Positions 17,800 to 25,552 of a stretch of DNA of 64,000 bases are shown piece after piece. Origin of the DNA: Cyclobacteriaceae bacterium (GTDB lineage Bacteria > Bacteroidota > Bacteroidia > Cytophagales > Cyclobacteriaceae); assembly GCA_020436165.1 (NCBI GenBank), contig JAGQYI010000051.1, positions 1-64,000 of the forward strand, given 5' to 3'. Made by a program: the position numbers and the translations under genes. The notes below the pieces were generated by a model. The model ran no database searches and had not been told where the DNA came from. It saw only the letters and a list, made by a program, of their open reading frames with translations. Every line of letters begins with the position of its first letter. The stretch's first letter is position 1.

Positions 17800-17877
17800 G
17801 CAGTGTTTGGTACACTAATATCTACAAATTTGTTTCGGCATTACCGATTCTAACAGATAATCTTCTAGCTTTGGTTT

Positions 17878-19854
17878 ATGGTGTTTTTGCATCCTGAGTA
17901 TTTGTGGGGGCTTATTGGCCTGGTTATTCCGGTGATTATTCATTTGTTTGATTTCAGGAAAAACAGGAAAGTATATTTTTCTGATATCCGATTTTTGAAA
18001 CAGGTTAAGCATGCCTCCAAAAAACCACTTAAGCTCAAGCAATGGCTAATACTAATTAGCCGTCTTGGCACCGTAGCATTTTTGGTACTGGTGTTTGCTC
18101 AACCAATAATTCCAACTAATGATAATAGGACTTTAAAGGAAGGGACAAATTTGATTTACCTGGATAATTCTCAAAGTATGAGTGTAGGTGTAAATGCAAA
18201 TGAGTCGGCTTTAAACAGGGGAAGAACTATTGGGCAATTAGTTGTAAAGCAATCACCCAAAGGACAGGATATTATTGTTACAGATAACGATAACCTATCT
18301 CAGTTTTGGTCATCTTTAACTGCTACAGAAGCCTCAAATCAAATAGCTTCAATCGGCCTTTCTGAAAAACCATTTTCTCTTCAAAGTATGGGGGTATCTT
18401 CTGATGAATATGAGAAAAGGGGCTTTCTGATAAATGAGGCATTTATTATTAGTGATTTTCAGAAATCGAGCATTGGGTCATTGCCCAAGCTAGATACATC
18501 CGTTTATTATTGGCTTTTACCTCTACCCCTGGAAACCACTTTAAATTGTGTTGTAGATAGCGCGTATAGAATACTTTCGGATATTACGTTGGAGAGTCAA
18601 ACCAAAATAGAGGTGATTATTAGAAATACAGGAAATGAAGAGAAACGAGACATGCCTGTCAAAGTGTTTTTGGGTGATCGACAAGTATCTTCTACTTCTG
18701 TAACTGTGCCTGCCTTTCAACAAATTAAGGTTGGTTTTACTTTGGGCATACTTAAAAATGATGAATCAGGATATGTTCAAATTGAGGATTATCCTGTTTC
18801 GTTTGACAATACTTTTTATTTTGCTTTGAATAAACAGCAACCGCTTCGGATTCTTGATTTAACAGGTGCGGAGCCTTCCCGATACATCCAGGAAGTGTTT
18901 GGAAATAAAAAGCTCTTCACTTTGGAGCGCTCCGACTGGCGTAACACAGGAGTAAAAGATCTGGAAAACGCGGATTTCATAGTGTTGAATCAGGTTGAAG
19001 AGCCAGATGCAAGGCTTTTGGAAGCACTTAAATCCGTTGCCCTCAAACGGAGCAATGTGCTCGTAATTCCTCCAACTAAACCAAACATTTCAGTTTATAG
19101 AAACATTTTAGGTTCGCTCAAGTTGGTACCCGGGTATAAGCAAAAGCTACAGCAACCCGCTAAAAGCAATCCTTTTTTTCAGGATGTACTTGAAAATGCA
19201 CAAGGAGCGCTGGAAATGCCGGATGCTACGCCTGTTTGGAGTTGGGGCATGGATAGGTCAGCCATTCTATCCTATCAAGACAATTTGCCCTATCTCTCAG
19301 AAGTAAGTAAAGGAATCTATTTACTCAGTAGTCCTTTAATAGATTCTATGTCTACAATGCAAACGCATGCTTTATTCGTACCTGTGATGTACAAATTGGC
19401 TTTCCACAAGTCAGCGCCTGACAACCAATTGTTTGCCCGCACTAATCAGGAATTTGTTGACATTACAATTGACTCAATTGATGTGAAGGACATTGTAAAA
19501 TTTAAAATGGGAGATATGGAGCTTATCCCTGATAAGCAAAAGTCAGGGAACAAGTGGAGGTTTATGTTGCCGAATGAAAATTTAAAGCCGGGCATTTATC
19601 AAATTGTTGTAAATAACAGCATTAGAGGGGCAGTCGCATTTAATTCTGATCTCAAAGAGTCCGAACTCCAAATGCTTGATAAATCGCAATTGGAAGAATA
19701 CTTTAAGGCTTACAAACATTCAATTGTGGAAAATTCTTCCATTACGCAGAGGGGAATTGAAAATCTTGACAGAGGAAATGCTCTTTGGAAGTACGCACTT
19801 GCAATCTGTTTACTATTTTTGCTCACCGAAGCCCTGCTCATTAGATTTCTGTAA
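17878..19854 (+). CDS. BatA-like N-terminal domain membrane protein
   Basis: 658 residues. Residues 1-78 are the aerotolerance BatA N-terminal domain: a first helix (8-24), a cytoplasmic basic patch with FSDIRFLKQVK, then a second helix ending QPIIP. A possible von Willebrand-type start follows (D96-N-S-Q-S100, a DxSxS pattern), but the rest of a metal-binding vWA fold is not clear. A final helix (about 640-657) closes the protein, so the bulk lies in the periplasm. Common in Bacteroidetes with unknown role. It is followed after 2 bp by the dihydroorotase-like gene. Confidence 0.85.
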   Translation: MVFLHPEYLWGLIGLVIPVIIHLFDFRKNRKVYFSDIRFLKQVKHASKKPLKLKQWLILISRLGTVAFLVLVFAQPIIPTNDNRTLKEGTNLIYLDNSQSMSVGVNANESALNRGRTIGQLVVKQSPKGQDIIVTDNDNLSQFWSSLTATEASNQIASIGLSEKPFSLQSMGVSSDEYEKRGFLINEAFIISDFQKSSIGSLPKLDTSVYYWLLPLPLETTLNCVVDSAYRILSDITLESQTKIEVIIRNTGNEEKRDMPVKVFLGDRQVSSTSVTVPAFQQIKVGFTLGILKNDESGYVQIEDYPVSFDNTFYFALNKQQPLRILDLTGAEPSRYIQEVFGNKKLFTLERSDWRNTGVKDLENADFIVLNQVEEPDARLLEALKSVALKRSNVLVIPPTKPNISVYRNILGSLKLVPGYKQKLQQPAKSNPFFQDVLENAQGALEMPDATPVWSWGMDRSAILSYQDNLPYLSEVSKGIYLLSSPLIDSMSTMQTHALFVPVMYKLAFHKSAPDNQLFARTNQEFVDITIDSIDVKDIVKFKMGDMELIPDKQKSGNKWRFMLPNENLKPGIYQIVVNNSIRGAVAFNSDLKESELQMLDKSQLEEYFKAYKHSIVENSSITQRGIENLDRGNALWKYALAICLLFLLTEALLIRFL

Positions 19855-19856
19855 TT

Positions 19857-21116
19857 ATGTCTTTTTTGCTCACCTCAGTAAAGATCATTGATGCCACATC
19901 AAAGCATCATTTAAAGAACCGAAACGTTTTTATTAATAAAGGTAAAATCGAGTATATCGGTTCTGATAAGCCAGATGCAAAACAAGTTATTGACGCAAAG
20001 GGCTGCATACTGTCTCAAGGATTGTGCGATTTGCAAGCCAATTACGCAGATCCCGGATTTGAGCAAAAGGAAGACCTGGAATCCGGCTCCAGTGCTGCAG
20101 GCAGAGGAGGTTTTACAGAGGTGGCAGTTTTGCCCAATACGCACCCTGTCATTCAGAAAAAAAATGATGTAAAGTATATAACCAAGAAAAATTCCTCATC
20201 GCTTGTTCAATTGTACCCATTGGCAGCAATTACAATTGATGCAAAAGGGGAGGCTTTAACTGACATGCTGGACCTGGCAGAAGCAGGAGCTGTAGCTTTT
20301 ACAGATGGACTTAATCCTATCTGGAATTCAGACATTTTGCTAAAGAGCCTTCAATACATTAAAAAAATCAACGGACTAATTATAGATAAACCTGAAGACA
20401 AATGGTTGGCCTTGTTCGGCACCATGCATGAAGGTGTTAATAGTGCTTTACTGGGTATGAAAGGAATTCCCTCATTGGCTGAAGAGCTTATAGTGAGCAG
20501 GGATATTGAGGTATTAACATACACGGGTGGTCGCCTGCATCTATCTAACATTTCTACAGCCAAATCAGTGAAACTTATACAGAAGGCCAAAAAGAAGGGA
20601 TTAGATATCACTTGCGATGTAGCCGCCCATCAGTTGGTTTTTGATGACTCTTCTGTAAAGGGGTTTGATGCAAATTACAAGGTGAGTCCCCCTTTTAGAG
20701 AGGTATCGGACAGCAAAGCCCTTATAAAAGGGCTTCAGGATGGAACTATCGATGCCATTGTTTCATCGCATCAGCCGCATGACCCGGAGTGCAAGCAATT
20801 AGAGTTTGACATGGCTGATTTTGGTATTATTGGCCAGCAAACTACTTTGCCGATGCTTTCAGGTATTGCAAAAACGGTAGGTTGGGAGCTGCTACTAAAC
20901 AAAATGACAATCGAACCGAGGAAGATTCTTCAATTAAAAGCTGCAACTATCGAGGAGGGTAATGTGGCAAACCTGATGTTGTTTAATCCTTCAGAAAAAT
21001 GGAAATACACACTGGATAACAATGTTTCAAAATCAGAAAACTCTCCGCTTTTGAATACACAGTTAACCGGAAAAGTTAAGGCTGTTTTTAATAATGGCCA
21101 AAGCGATATTTTCTAA
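19857..21116 (+). CDS. dihydroorotase-like protein with altered metal site
   Basis: 419 residues matching the Bacteroidetes dihydroorotase family (amidohydrolase fold, pyrimidine synthesis). GGFTEVAVLPNTHPV and TAKSVKLI segments are intact, but several catalytic positions are not: the HxH motif of strand 1 reads Q60-A-N62, and the ATDHAPH-type motif reads V302-S-S304-H-Q-P-H308, so the catalytic Asp is Ser. H228 and H258 remain. It may be an inactive partner like the PyrC-prime subunit of aspartate transcarbamoylase, or use another chemistry. It sits between a BatA-like and DUF4199 genes. Confidence 0.85.
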   Translation: MSFLLTSVKIIDATSKHHLKNRNVFINKGKIEYIGSDKPDAKQVIDAKGCILSQGLCDLQANYADPGFEQKEDLESGSSAAGRGGFTEVAVLPNTHPVIQKKNDVKYITKKNSSSLVQLYPLAAITIDAKGEALTDMLDLAEAGAVAFTDGLNPIWNSDILLKSLQYIKKINGLIIDKPEDKWLALFGTMHEGVNSALLGMKGIPSLAEELIVSRDIEVLTYTGGRLHLSNISTAKSVKLIQKAKKKGLDITCDVAAHQLVFDDSSVKGFDANYKVSPPFREVSDSKALIKGLQDGTIDAIVSSHQPHDPECKQLEFDMADFGIIGQQTTLPMLSGIAKTVGWELLLNKMTIEPRKILQLKAATIEEGNVANLMLFNPSEKWKYTLDNNVSKSENSPLLNTQLTGKVKAVFNNGQSDIF

Positions 21117-21127
21117 CCATTATTTAA

Positions 21128-21661
21128 ATGAAACCACCGAATCAACTTATTCAGGTTGCTATAAAAATGGGCTTAATAGGTGCGCTAATGAACGTCCTTG
21201 CCCTTACAATTTTTTATTACATTGGGAGGCATCCGTTATTGCTCAATCCTGTGATAGATATAGGTACACGATTTTTATTGTTGGGCCTCTTCGTTTTCTT
21301 TTCGCTCAGAATGTTCAGAGATCAAAACGAAGGAGTTTTGCACTTTTGGCAAGCCGTGCTTTTAGGGTTTTTGGTTTACTTGATTATAGTACAAATGGCA
21401 TCTGCCTTTATTGCTGTTTTTGCCTCAATAGATGCCACCCATTTCCTATCTTCCTATATAGCCGTTGCAATTGAGCAGATCAATAATAATAAAGAAGCAT
21501 TTATTGAAAAGTTAGGTGAAAAGACAGTTACCGATGCCCTTACTATGTTACCGAAAACCACTGCATCTAACCTTGCGTTCGATTACTTTTTGAAAAGTAT
21601 GCCGATTGGCCTAATTTTAACATTATTACTTTCCACATTAATGAGAAGGAAGGGAAACTAA
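21128..21661 (+). CDS. DUF4199 membrane protein
   Basis: 177 residues with four membrane segments and the family layout: helices 1-2 near the N-terminus, an FRDQNEGVLHFWQAVLLGF segment (family pattern of an acidic-Gly loop before helix 3), then a long amphipathic stretch and helix 4. Function unknown. It begins 12 bp after the dihydroorotase-like gene and is followed 17 bp later by a second DUF4199 gene, so this is a tandem family pair in one operon. Confidence 0.82.
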   Translation: MKPPNQLIQVAIKMGLIGALMNVLALTIFYYIGRHPLLLNPVIDIGTRFLLLGLFVFFSLRMFRDQNEGVLHFWQAVLLGFLVYLIIVQMASAFIAVFASIDATHFLSSYIAVAIEQINNNKEAFIEKLGEKTVTDALTMLPKTTASNLAFDYFLKSMPIGLILTLLLSTLMRRKGN

Positions 21662-21678
21662 CTTAAATCAAAACAAAA

Positions 21679-22206
21679 ATGGAAGAACAAAACGAAAGTG
21701 TATCGGTCAAACAAGTCGCCATCAAATGGGGCTTAATATCCGGAATTTTATCAATCGTAGTATTTCTTGTTGTGTACTTTGCCGGCATGATGGGAAATTC
21801 ATGGATTGGCCTAGTAAGTGCTGTAATCACCGTTGTTTTAATGGTCTTAGCACATAAAGAGTTTAAGGAATCAGGCAATGGATATATGTCCTACGGACAG
21901 GGCTTAGGATTAGGAACACTAATGGTGACAATAGGTTCTGTTATTTCAGCTCTTTTTTCATATATCTATATCAAGTTTATTAATACCGGCTATATTCAGG
22001 AAGTGCTGGATATGTCAAGAGCAAAAATGGAAGATCAGGGTCAGAGCGATGCACAAATAGATGCTGCAATGGGTTATGTGGAAAAATTCACTACTCCTGA
22101 AATGACCTTAATTATGGGTTTGGTTTTTGGAATATTATTTGGATTTATAATTGCTTTAATTGTTTCAGCAATAACTAAAAAGAACGATCCTGCTTTAGAA
22201 CTTTAA
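21679..22206 (+). CDS. DUF4199 membrane protein, second copy
   Basis: 175 residues, four membrane segments. HKEFKESGNGYMSYGQGLGLG is the typical DUF4199 loop-helix 3 segment, followed by SYIYIKFINTGY and a charged stretch (EDQGQSDAQIDAAM) before helix 4. Paralogue of the gene just upstream, though divergent from it. Followed 4 bp later by a glycosyltransferase with a GTG start. The link between DUF4199 proteins and glycosyl transfer is by context only. Confidence 0.88.
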   Translation: MEEQNESVSVKQVAIKWGLISGILSIVVFLVVYFAGMMGNSWIGLVSAVITVVLMVLAHKEFKESGNGYMSYGQGLGLGTLMVTIGSVISALFSYIYIKFINTGYIQEVLDMSRAKMEDQGQSDAQIDAAMGYVEKFTTPEMTLIMGLVFGILFGFIIALIVSAITKKNDPALEL

Positions 22207-22209
22207 AAC

Positions 22210-23178
22210 GTGATAGACCTTTCGGTAGTAATACCATTATACAACGAGGAGGAATCCTTGCCCGAATTATGTGATTGGATAAGCCGTGTGACAACCTCGC
22301 ACGGCTTTAGTTATGAAATACTGCTTGTTAATGATGGCAGCACTGATAATTCGTGGCAGGTTATAACCGAATTATGCAAAAGGAATAGTAATATCAAAGC
22401 AGTTAAGTTCAACCGTAATTACGGAAAGTCGGCTGCGCTGGATACGGGCTTTAAATTGGCCACCGGCAATGTTGTAATAACCATGGATGCCGACATGCAG
22501 GATAGTCCTGATGAGATTCCTGAGTTGTATAGAATGATAACTGAGGATGGACTGGATATGGTGTCAGGGTGGAAGAAAAAGCGCCATGATCCTATTACCA
22601 AAACGGCTCCTTCCCGGTTTTTTAATGCTACAACCCGAATGATTTCGGGCATTAAACTCCACGATTTCAACTGTGGGTTAAAAGCTTACAGCAGCAATGT
22701 TGTAAAGAACATTAAAGTGTATGGCGAAATGCATCGCTATATACCGGTGATTGCGAAATGGCATGGATTTAATAAGATAGGAGAGAAAGTAGTTGAACAC
22801 CGCAGACGTAAATATGGTACCACAAAGTTTGGTATTGAACGGTTTGTTTACGGATTTCTCGATCTCCTTTCCATTACATTCGTAACCAAGTTCCGAAGAC
22901 GGCCCATGCACTTTTTTGGTCTTTTAGGTACATTATCCTTTCTGTTTGGGTTGCTTTCAGCATCCTGGCTTATCTGGAAAAAACTAGAGGCAATCTATAT
23001 CTTAAAAGTACCTGTTGCCCGCGAGGTAGTAGATCAGCCACTTTTCTTTCTTGCGCTGGTAGCTATTATTGTGGGCGTACAGCTATTTATGGCTGGGTTT
23101 ATTGGCGAGCTACTGGTTATAAATAAGGCCGAAAGGGATGATTATCTGATAATTGAGTCGATCGGCTTGCCCAACTAA
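22210..23178 (+). CDS. family 2 glycosyltransferase, GtrB/DPM1-like, with two C-terminal helices
   Basis: Starts with GTG. Residues 1-225 are a GT-A domain: VVIPLYNEEESLPEL, NDGSTDNSW, and the metal-binding D-A-D in TMDADMQDSPDEIP; the RRRKYGTTKFG segment is typical of polyprenyl-phosphate glycosyltransferases. Two membrane helices (about 237-257 and 275-298) anchor it. Such enzymes move a sugar from a nucleotide to a lipid phosphate for later use outside the cytoplasm. Its stop overlaps the next start by 1 bp. Confidence 0.92.
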   Translation: MIDLSVVIPLYNEEESLPELCDWISRVTTSHGFSYEILLVNDGSTDNSWQVITELCKRNSNIKAVKFNRNYGKSAALDTGFKLATGNVVITMDADMQDSPDEIPELYRMITEDGLDMVSGWKKKRHDPITKTAPSRFFNATTRMISGIKLHDFNCGLKAYSSNVVKNIKVYGEMHRYIPVIAKWHGFNKIGEKVVEHRRRKYGTTKFGIERFVYGFLDLLSITFVTKFRRRPMHFFGLLGTLSFLFGLLSASWLIWKKLEAIYILKVPVAREVVDQPLFFLALVAIIVGVQLFMAGFIGELLVINKAERDDYLIIESIGLPN

Positions 23179-24143
23179 TGCGTTTTTATTCCCTAATTGT
23201 TCCGGTGTACAATCGCCCTAACGAGGTGGATGAGTTATTGGAATCTCTAACACGTCAGACCTATTCCAATTTTGAAGTACTGATTGTTGAAGACGGTTCC
23301 TCAAACCCGTGCAAAGATGTTGTTGAGAAATACAAGAAGCTGCTAAGCGTGGAGTATTTATTTAAAGTAAATGCTGGTCAGGGCTTTGCACGAAACTATG
23401 GATTTGAGCGAGCCAACGGAGATTACTTTATCGTTTTTGATTCAGATTGCCTTATCCCAGAAAATTATCTGGAAATAGTTGATAAAGCAATAAAGAATAA
23501 GGGTTGGGATGCATTTGGAGGTCCTGATAAAGAACATCCGAACTTTACACTGGTTCAAAAGGCAATTAGTTATTCCATGACGTCTCCGTTTACTACCGGA
23601 GGAATTAGAGGGAATAAGAAACATACCGGTGTTTTCCATCCTCGCAGTTTTAACATGGGTATTTCCAGACAGGTTTTTGAGAAAACAGGAGGGTATACAA
23701 TAACCCGAATGGGAGAGGATATTGAATTCAGTATTCGAATTATGAAATTTGGGTTTAAAGTAGGCTTAATTCCTGATGCCTATGTTTTCCATAAAAGAAG
23801 AACAAGTCTTATTCAGTTTTTCAAGCAACTACATTTTTTTGGCAGAGCTCGCATAAATATTGGCAGGTTTTACCCTAAGGAGATAAAGTGGGTACATACA
23901 TTCCCTGCCTTATTTTTAATTGGCTTAATAATGCTTCCAATTCTATTTTTTCTGGTGCCTGCTTTATTTAAGTTGGGGTTAATAATTTTAGGAGCATTTT
24001 ACGCATTGGTTTTCTTTCATTGTTTTTTCGAACAAAAAAATTTACTTGTGGCCTTTTTAGCCACAATTACCTCGACAATCCAGCTGTGTGCCTATGGCTT
24101 TGGTTTTATCTCCGAAGGGCTTTTGAAAGTATTTAAGAACTAA
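23178..24143 (+). CDS. family 2 glycosyltransferase
   Basis: 321 residues. GT-A domain with YSLIVPVYNRPNEVDELLESL, VEDGSSNPC, and the D-S-D metal site in IVFDSDCLIPENYL; GGYTITRMGEDIEFSIRI holds the acidic ED catalytic motif. Two to three C-terminal helices (about 240-310). Acceptor and sugar unknown. It is the last gene of the plus-strand run and ends 2 bp from the convergent MFS gene without an obvious terminator. Confidence 0.9.
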   Translation: MRFYSLIVPVYNRPNEVDELLESLTRQTYSNFEVLIVEDGSSNPCKDVVEKYKKLLSVEYLFKVNAGQGFARNYGFERANGDYFIVFDSDCLIPENYLEIVDKAIKNKGWDAFGGPDKEHPNFTLVQKAISYSMTSPFTTGGIRGNKKHTGVFHPRSFNMGISRQVFEKTGGYTITRMGEDIEFSIRIMKFGFKVGLIPDAYVFHKRRTSLIQFFKQLHFFGRARINIGRFYPKEIKWVHTFPALFLIGLIMLPILFFLVPALFKLGLIILGAFYALVFFHCFFEQKNLLVAFLATITSTIQLCAYGFGFISEGLLKVFKN

Positions 24144-24145
24144 CT

Positions 24146-25423
24146 CTAAGAGGCTTCTTCTGATGCAGGTCCATGAAGAGAACTATTTTCTACTGATGCG
24201 TTCCTTTGTATCCCACGGTTAATAAAATACATCATAAACATGGAAAGAAGCATGGTGGCAATCACAACATATCCAAGGATATCGTATTGTTGAAGGGGGC
24301 CGTCATTTTGCTGAACAACAATTACCCCGGCCAGTGCTGCTGCCAAACCTCCAGCAATTTGGCGAACAGAGGAGTAAACACTCATAAAAGCACCACGATC
24401 TTTTAAATCAGGCACAGCAGTAATTAAGGCAGACGATGCAATCATGCGTGAAGAAACACCAATAAACATGATAACATTAATTACTACAACCAGCCAAAAA
24501 GCCGTCATGCCTAAATTAGTATAAATGGCCACGATAATACTTGTTAGTATGGTGCCAACTACAAACATTGTGTACTTACCTACACTGTCACTTAATTTTC
24601 CTAAAATGGGCCCAAATATGATAGTAAAAACGCCTGTTATACCATAAAGAGCAGGCAGTTGATTTTTAATATCTACTCCCAGGTTATGGACACTAAATGC
24701 GCTTCCAAAGGGCATAAGCATGAATCCACCGGTAGCCAGCAGTGTAGCAGCTAAAAAAGCCTGTAGATACCATGATCTGGACACAATGGAGTATAAATGC
24801 TTGAATGGGTTGATAGAATGATCTTGGTTCAAATGCGCTGTGATAGGTTTCATGAAAATGGAAATAATGACTCCAACAAGAACTCCAATAATGGCAATTA
24901 GCCAAAATGGAGCATGCCAGTCAAATCTATTGGCCATTTCCAGTCCTACTGGCAGCCCAAGCACCTGGCTGGCCGCAAAAGCCATTTGTACAAAACCCAT
25001 TACACGGCCTCTTACATTCAAAGGAAACAGGTCGGTAATTATTGAAAAACTAACAGAAGCAATTACGCCACCAAAAGTGCCGGAAACAATTCGGGCAATG
25101 AGCAAAAAATGATAGTTGGGCGCTAAAGCACATAAAATAGTGCCAATCATAAACCCTACGTAAAAGAATAGCAGGAATTTCTTTCTGTCGAACTTATCTG
25201 CAAAACCAGCTGCAAGCAGGCCCGAAATTCCTGCGCTGAACGCGTACGCAGATACCACTACTCCAAATTTTGATGGGCTAATGCTTAATTCATCCATTAG
25301 CATTACGCCTAATGGGGAAATAACCATAAAATCTAGTACTACGGTAAATTGCAAAAAGGCAAGAATAGCAATAATGAAGATCTGATAGGGAGTAAAGATT
25401 TTTTTCGTTTTTCTGGCGGTCAT
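24146..25423 (-). CDS. MFS transporter
   Basis: 425 residues with 12 predicted membrane segments. The loop 2-3 motif GFADKFDRKKFLLFF is the MFS signature, followed by helix 4 with RIVSGTFGGV. It resembles the AraJ/drug-exporter (DHA1) group that moves small molecules with proton exchange; the substrate is not predictable. The C-terminus is hydrophilic. It stands alone, convergent with a glycosyltransferase gene and about 130 bp from the downstream end of the sensor kinase gene. Confidence 0.9.
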   Translation of the reverse strand: MTARKTKKIFTPYQIFIIAILAFLQFTVVLDFMVISPLGVMLMDELSISPSKFGVVVSAYAFSAGISGLLAAGFADKFDRKKFLLFFYVGFMIGTILCALAPNYHFLLIARIVSGTFGGVIASVSFSIITDLFPLNVRGRVMGFVQMAFAASQVLGLPVGLEMANRFDWHAPFWLIAIIGVLVGVIISIFMKPITAHLNQDHSINPFKHLYSIVSRSWYLQAFLAATLLATGGFMLMPFGSAFSVHNLGVDIKNQLPALYGITGVFTIIFGPILGKLSDSVGKYTMFVVGTILTSIIVAIYTNLGMTAFWLVVVINVIMFIGVSSRMIASSALITAVPDLKDRGAFMSVYSSVRQIAGGLAAALAGVIVVQQNDGPLQQYDILGYVVIATMLLSMFMMYFINRGIQRNASVENSSLHGPASEEAS

Positions 25424-25552
25424 AAATAGCGGTTAAAAGTGCCTTTTCAGCAATTGGTTACGTCATATGTTCAGGTCAGTGCAAAGATGTTTGGTTTTAC
25501 TTCTAATAGCTTGAAATGACCAATTAATTTATTTTTATACTATTTAAATGCT

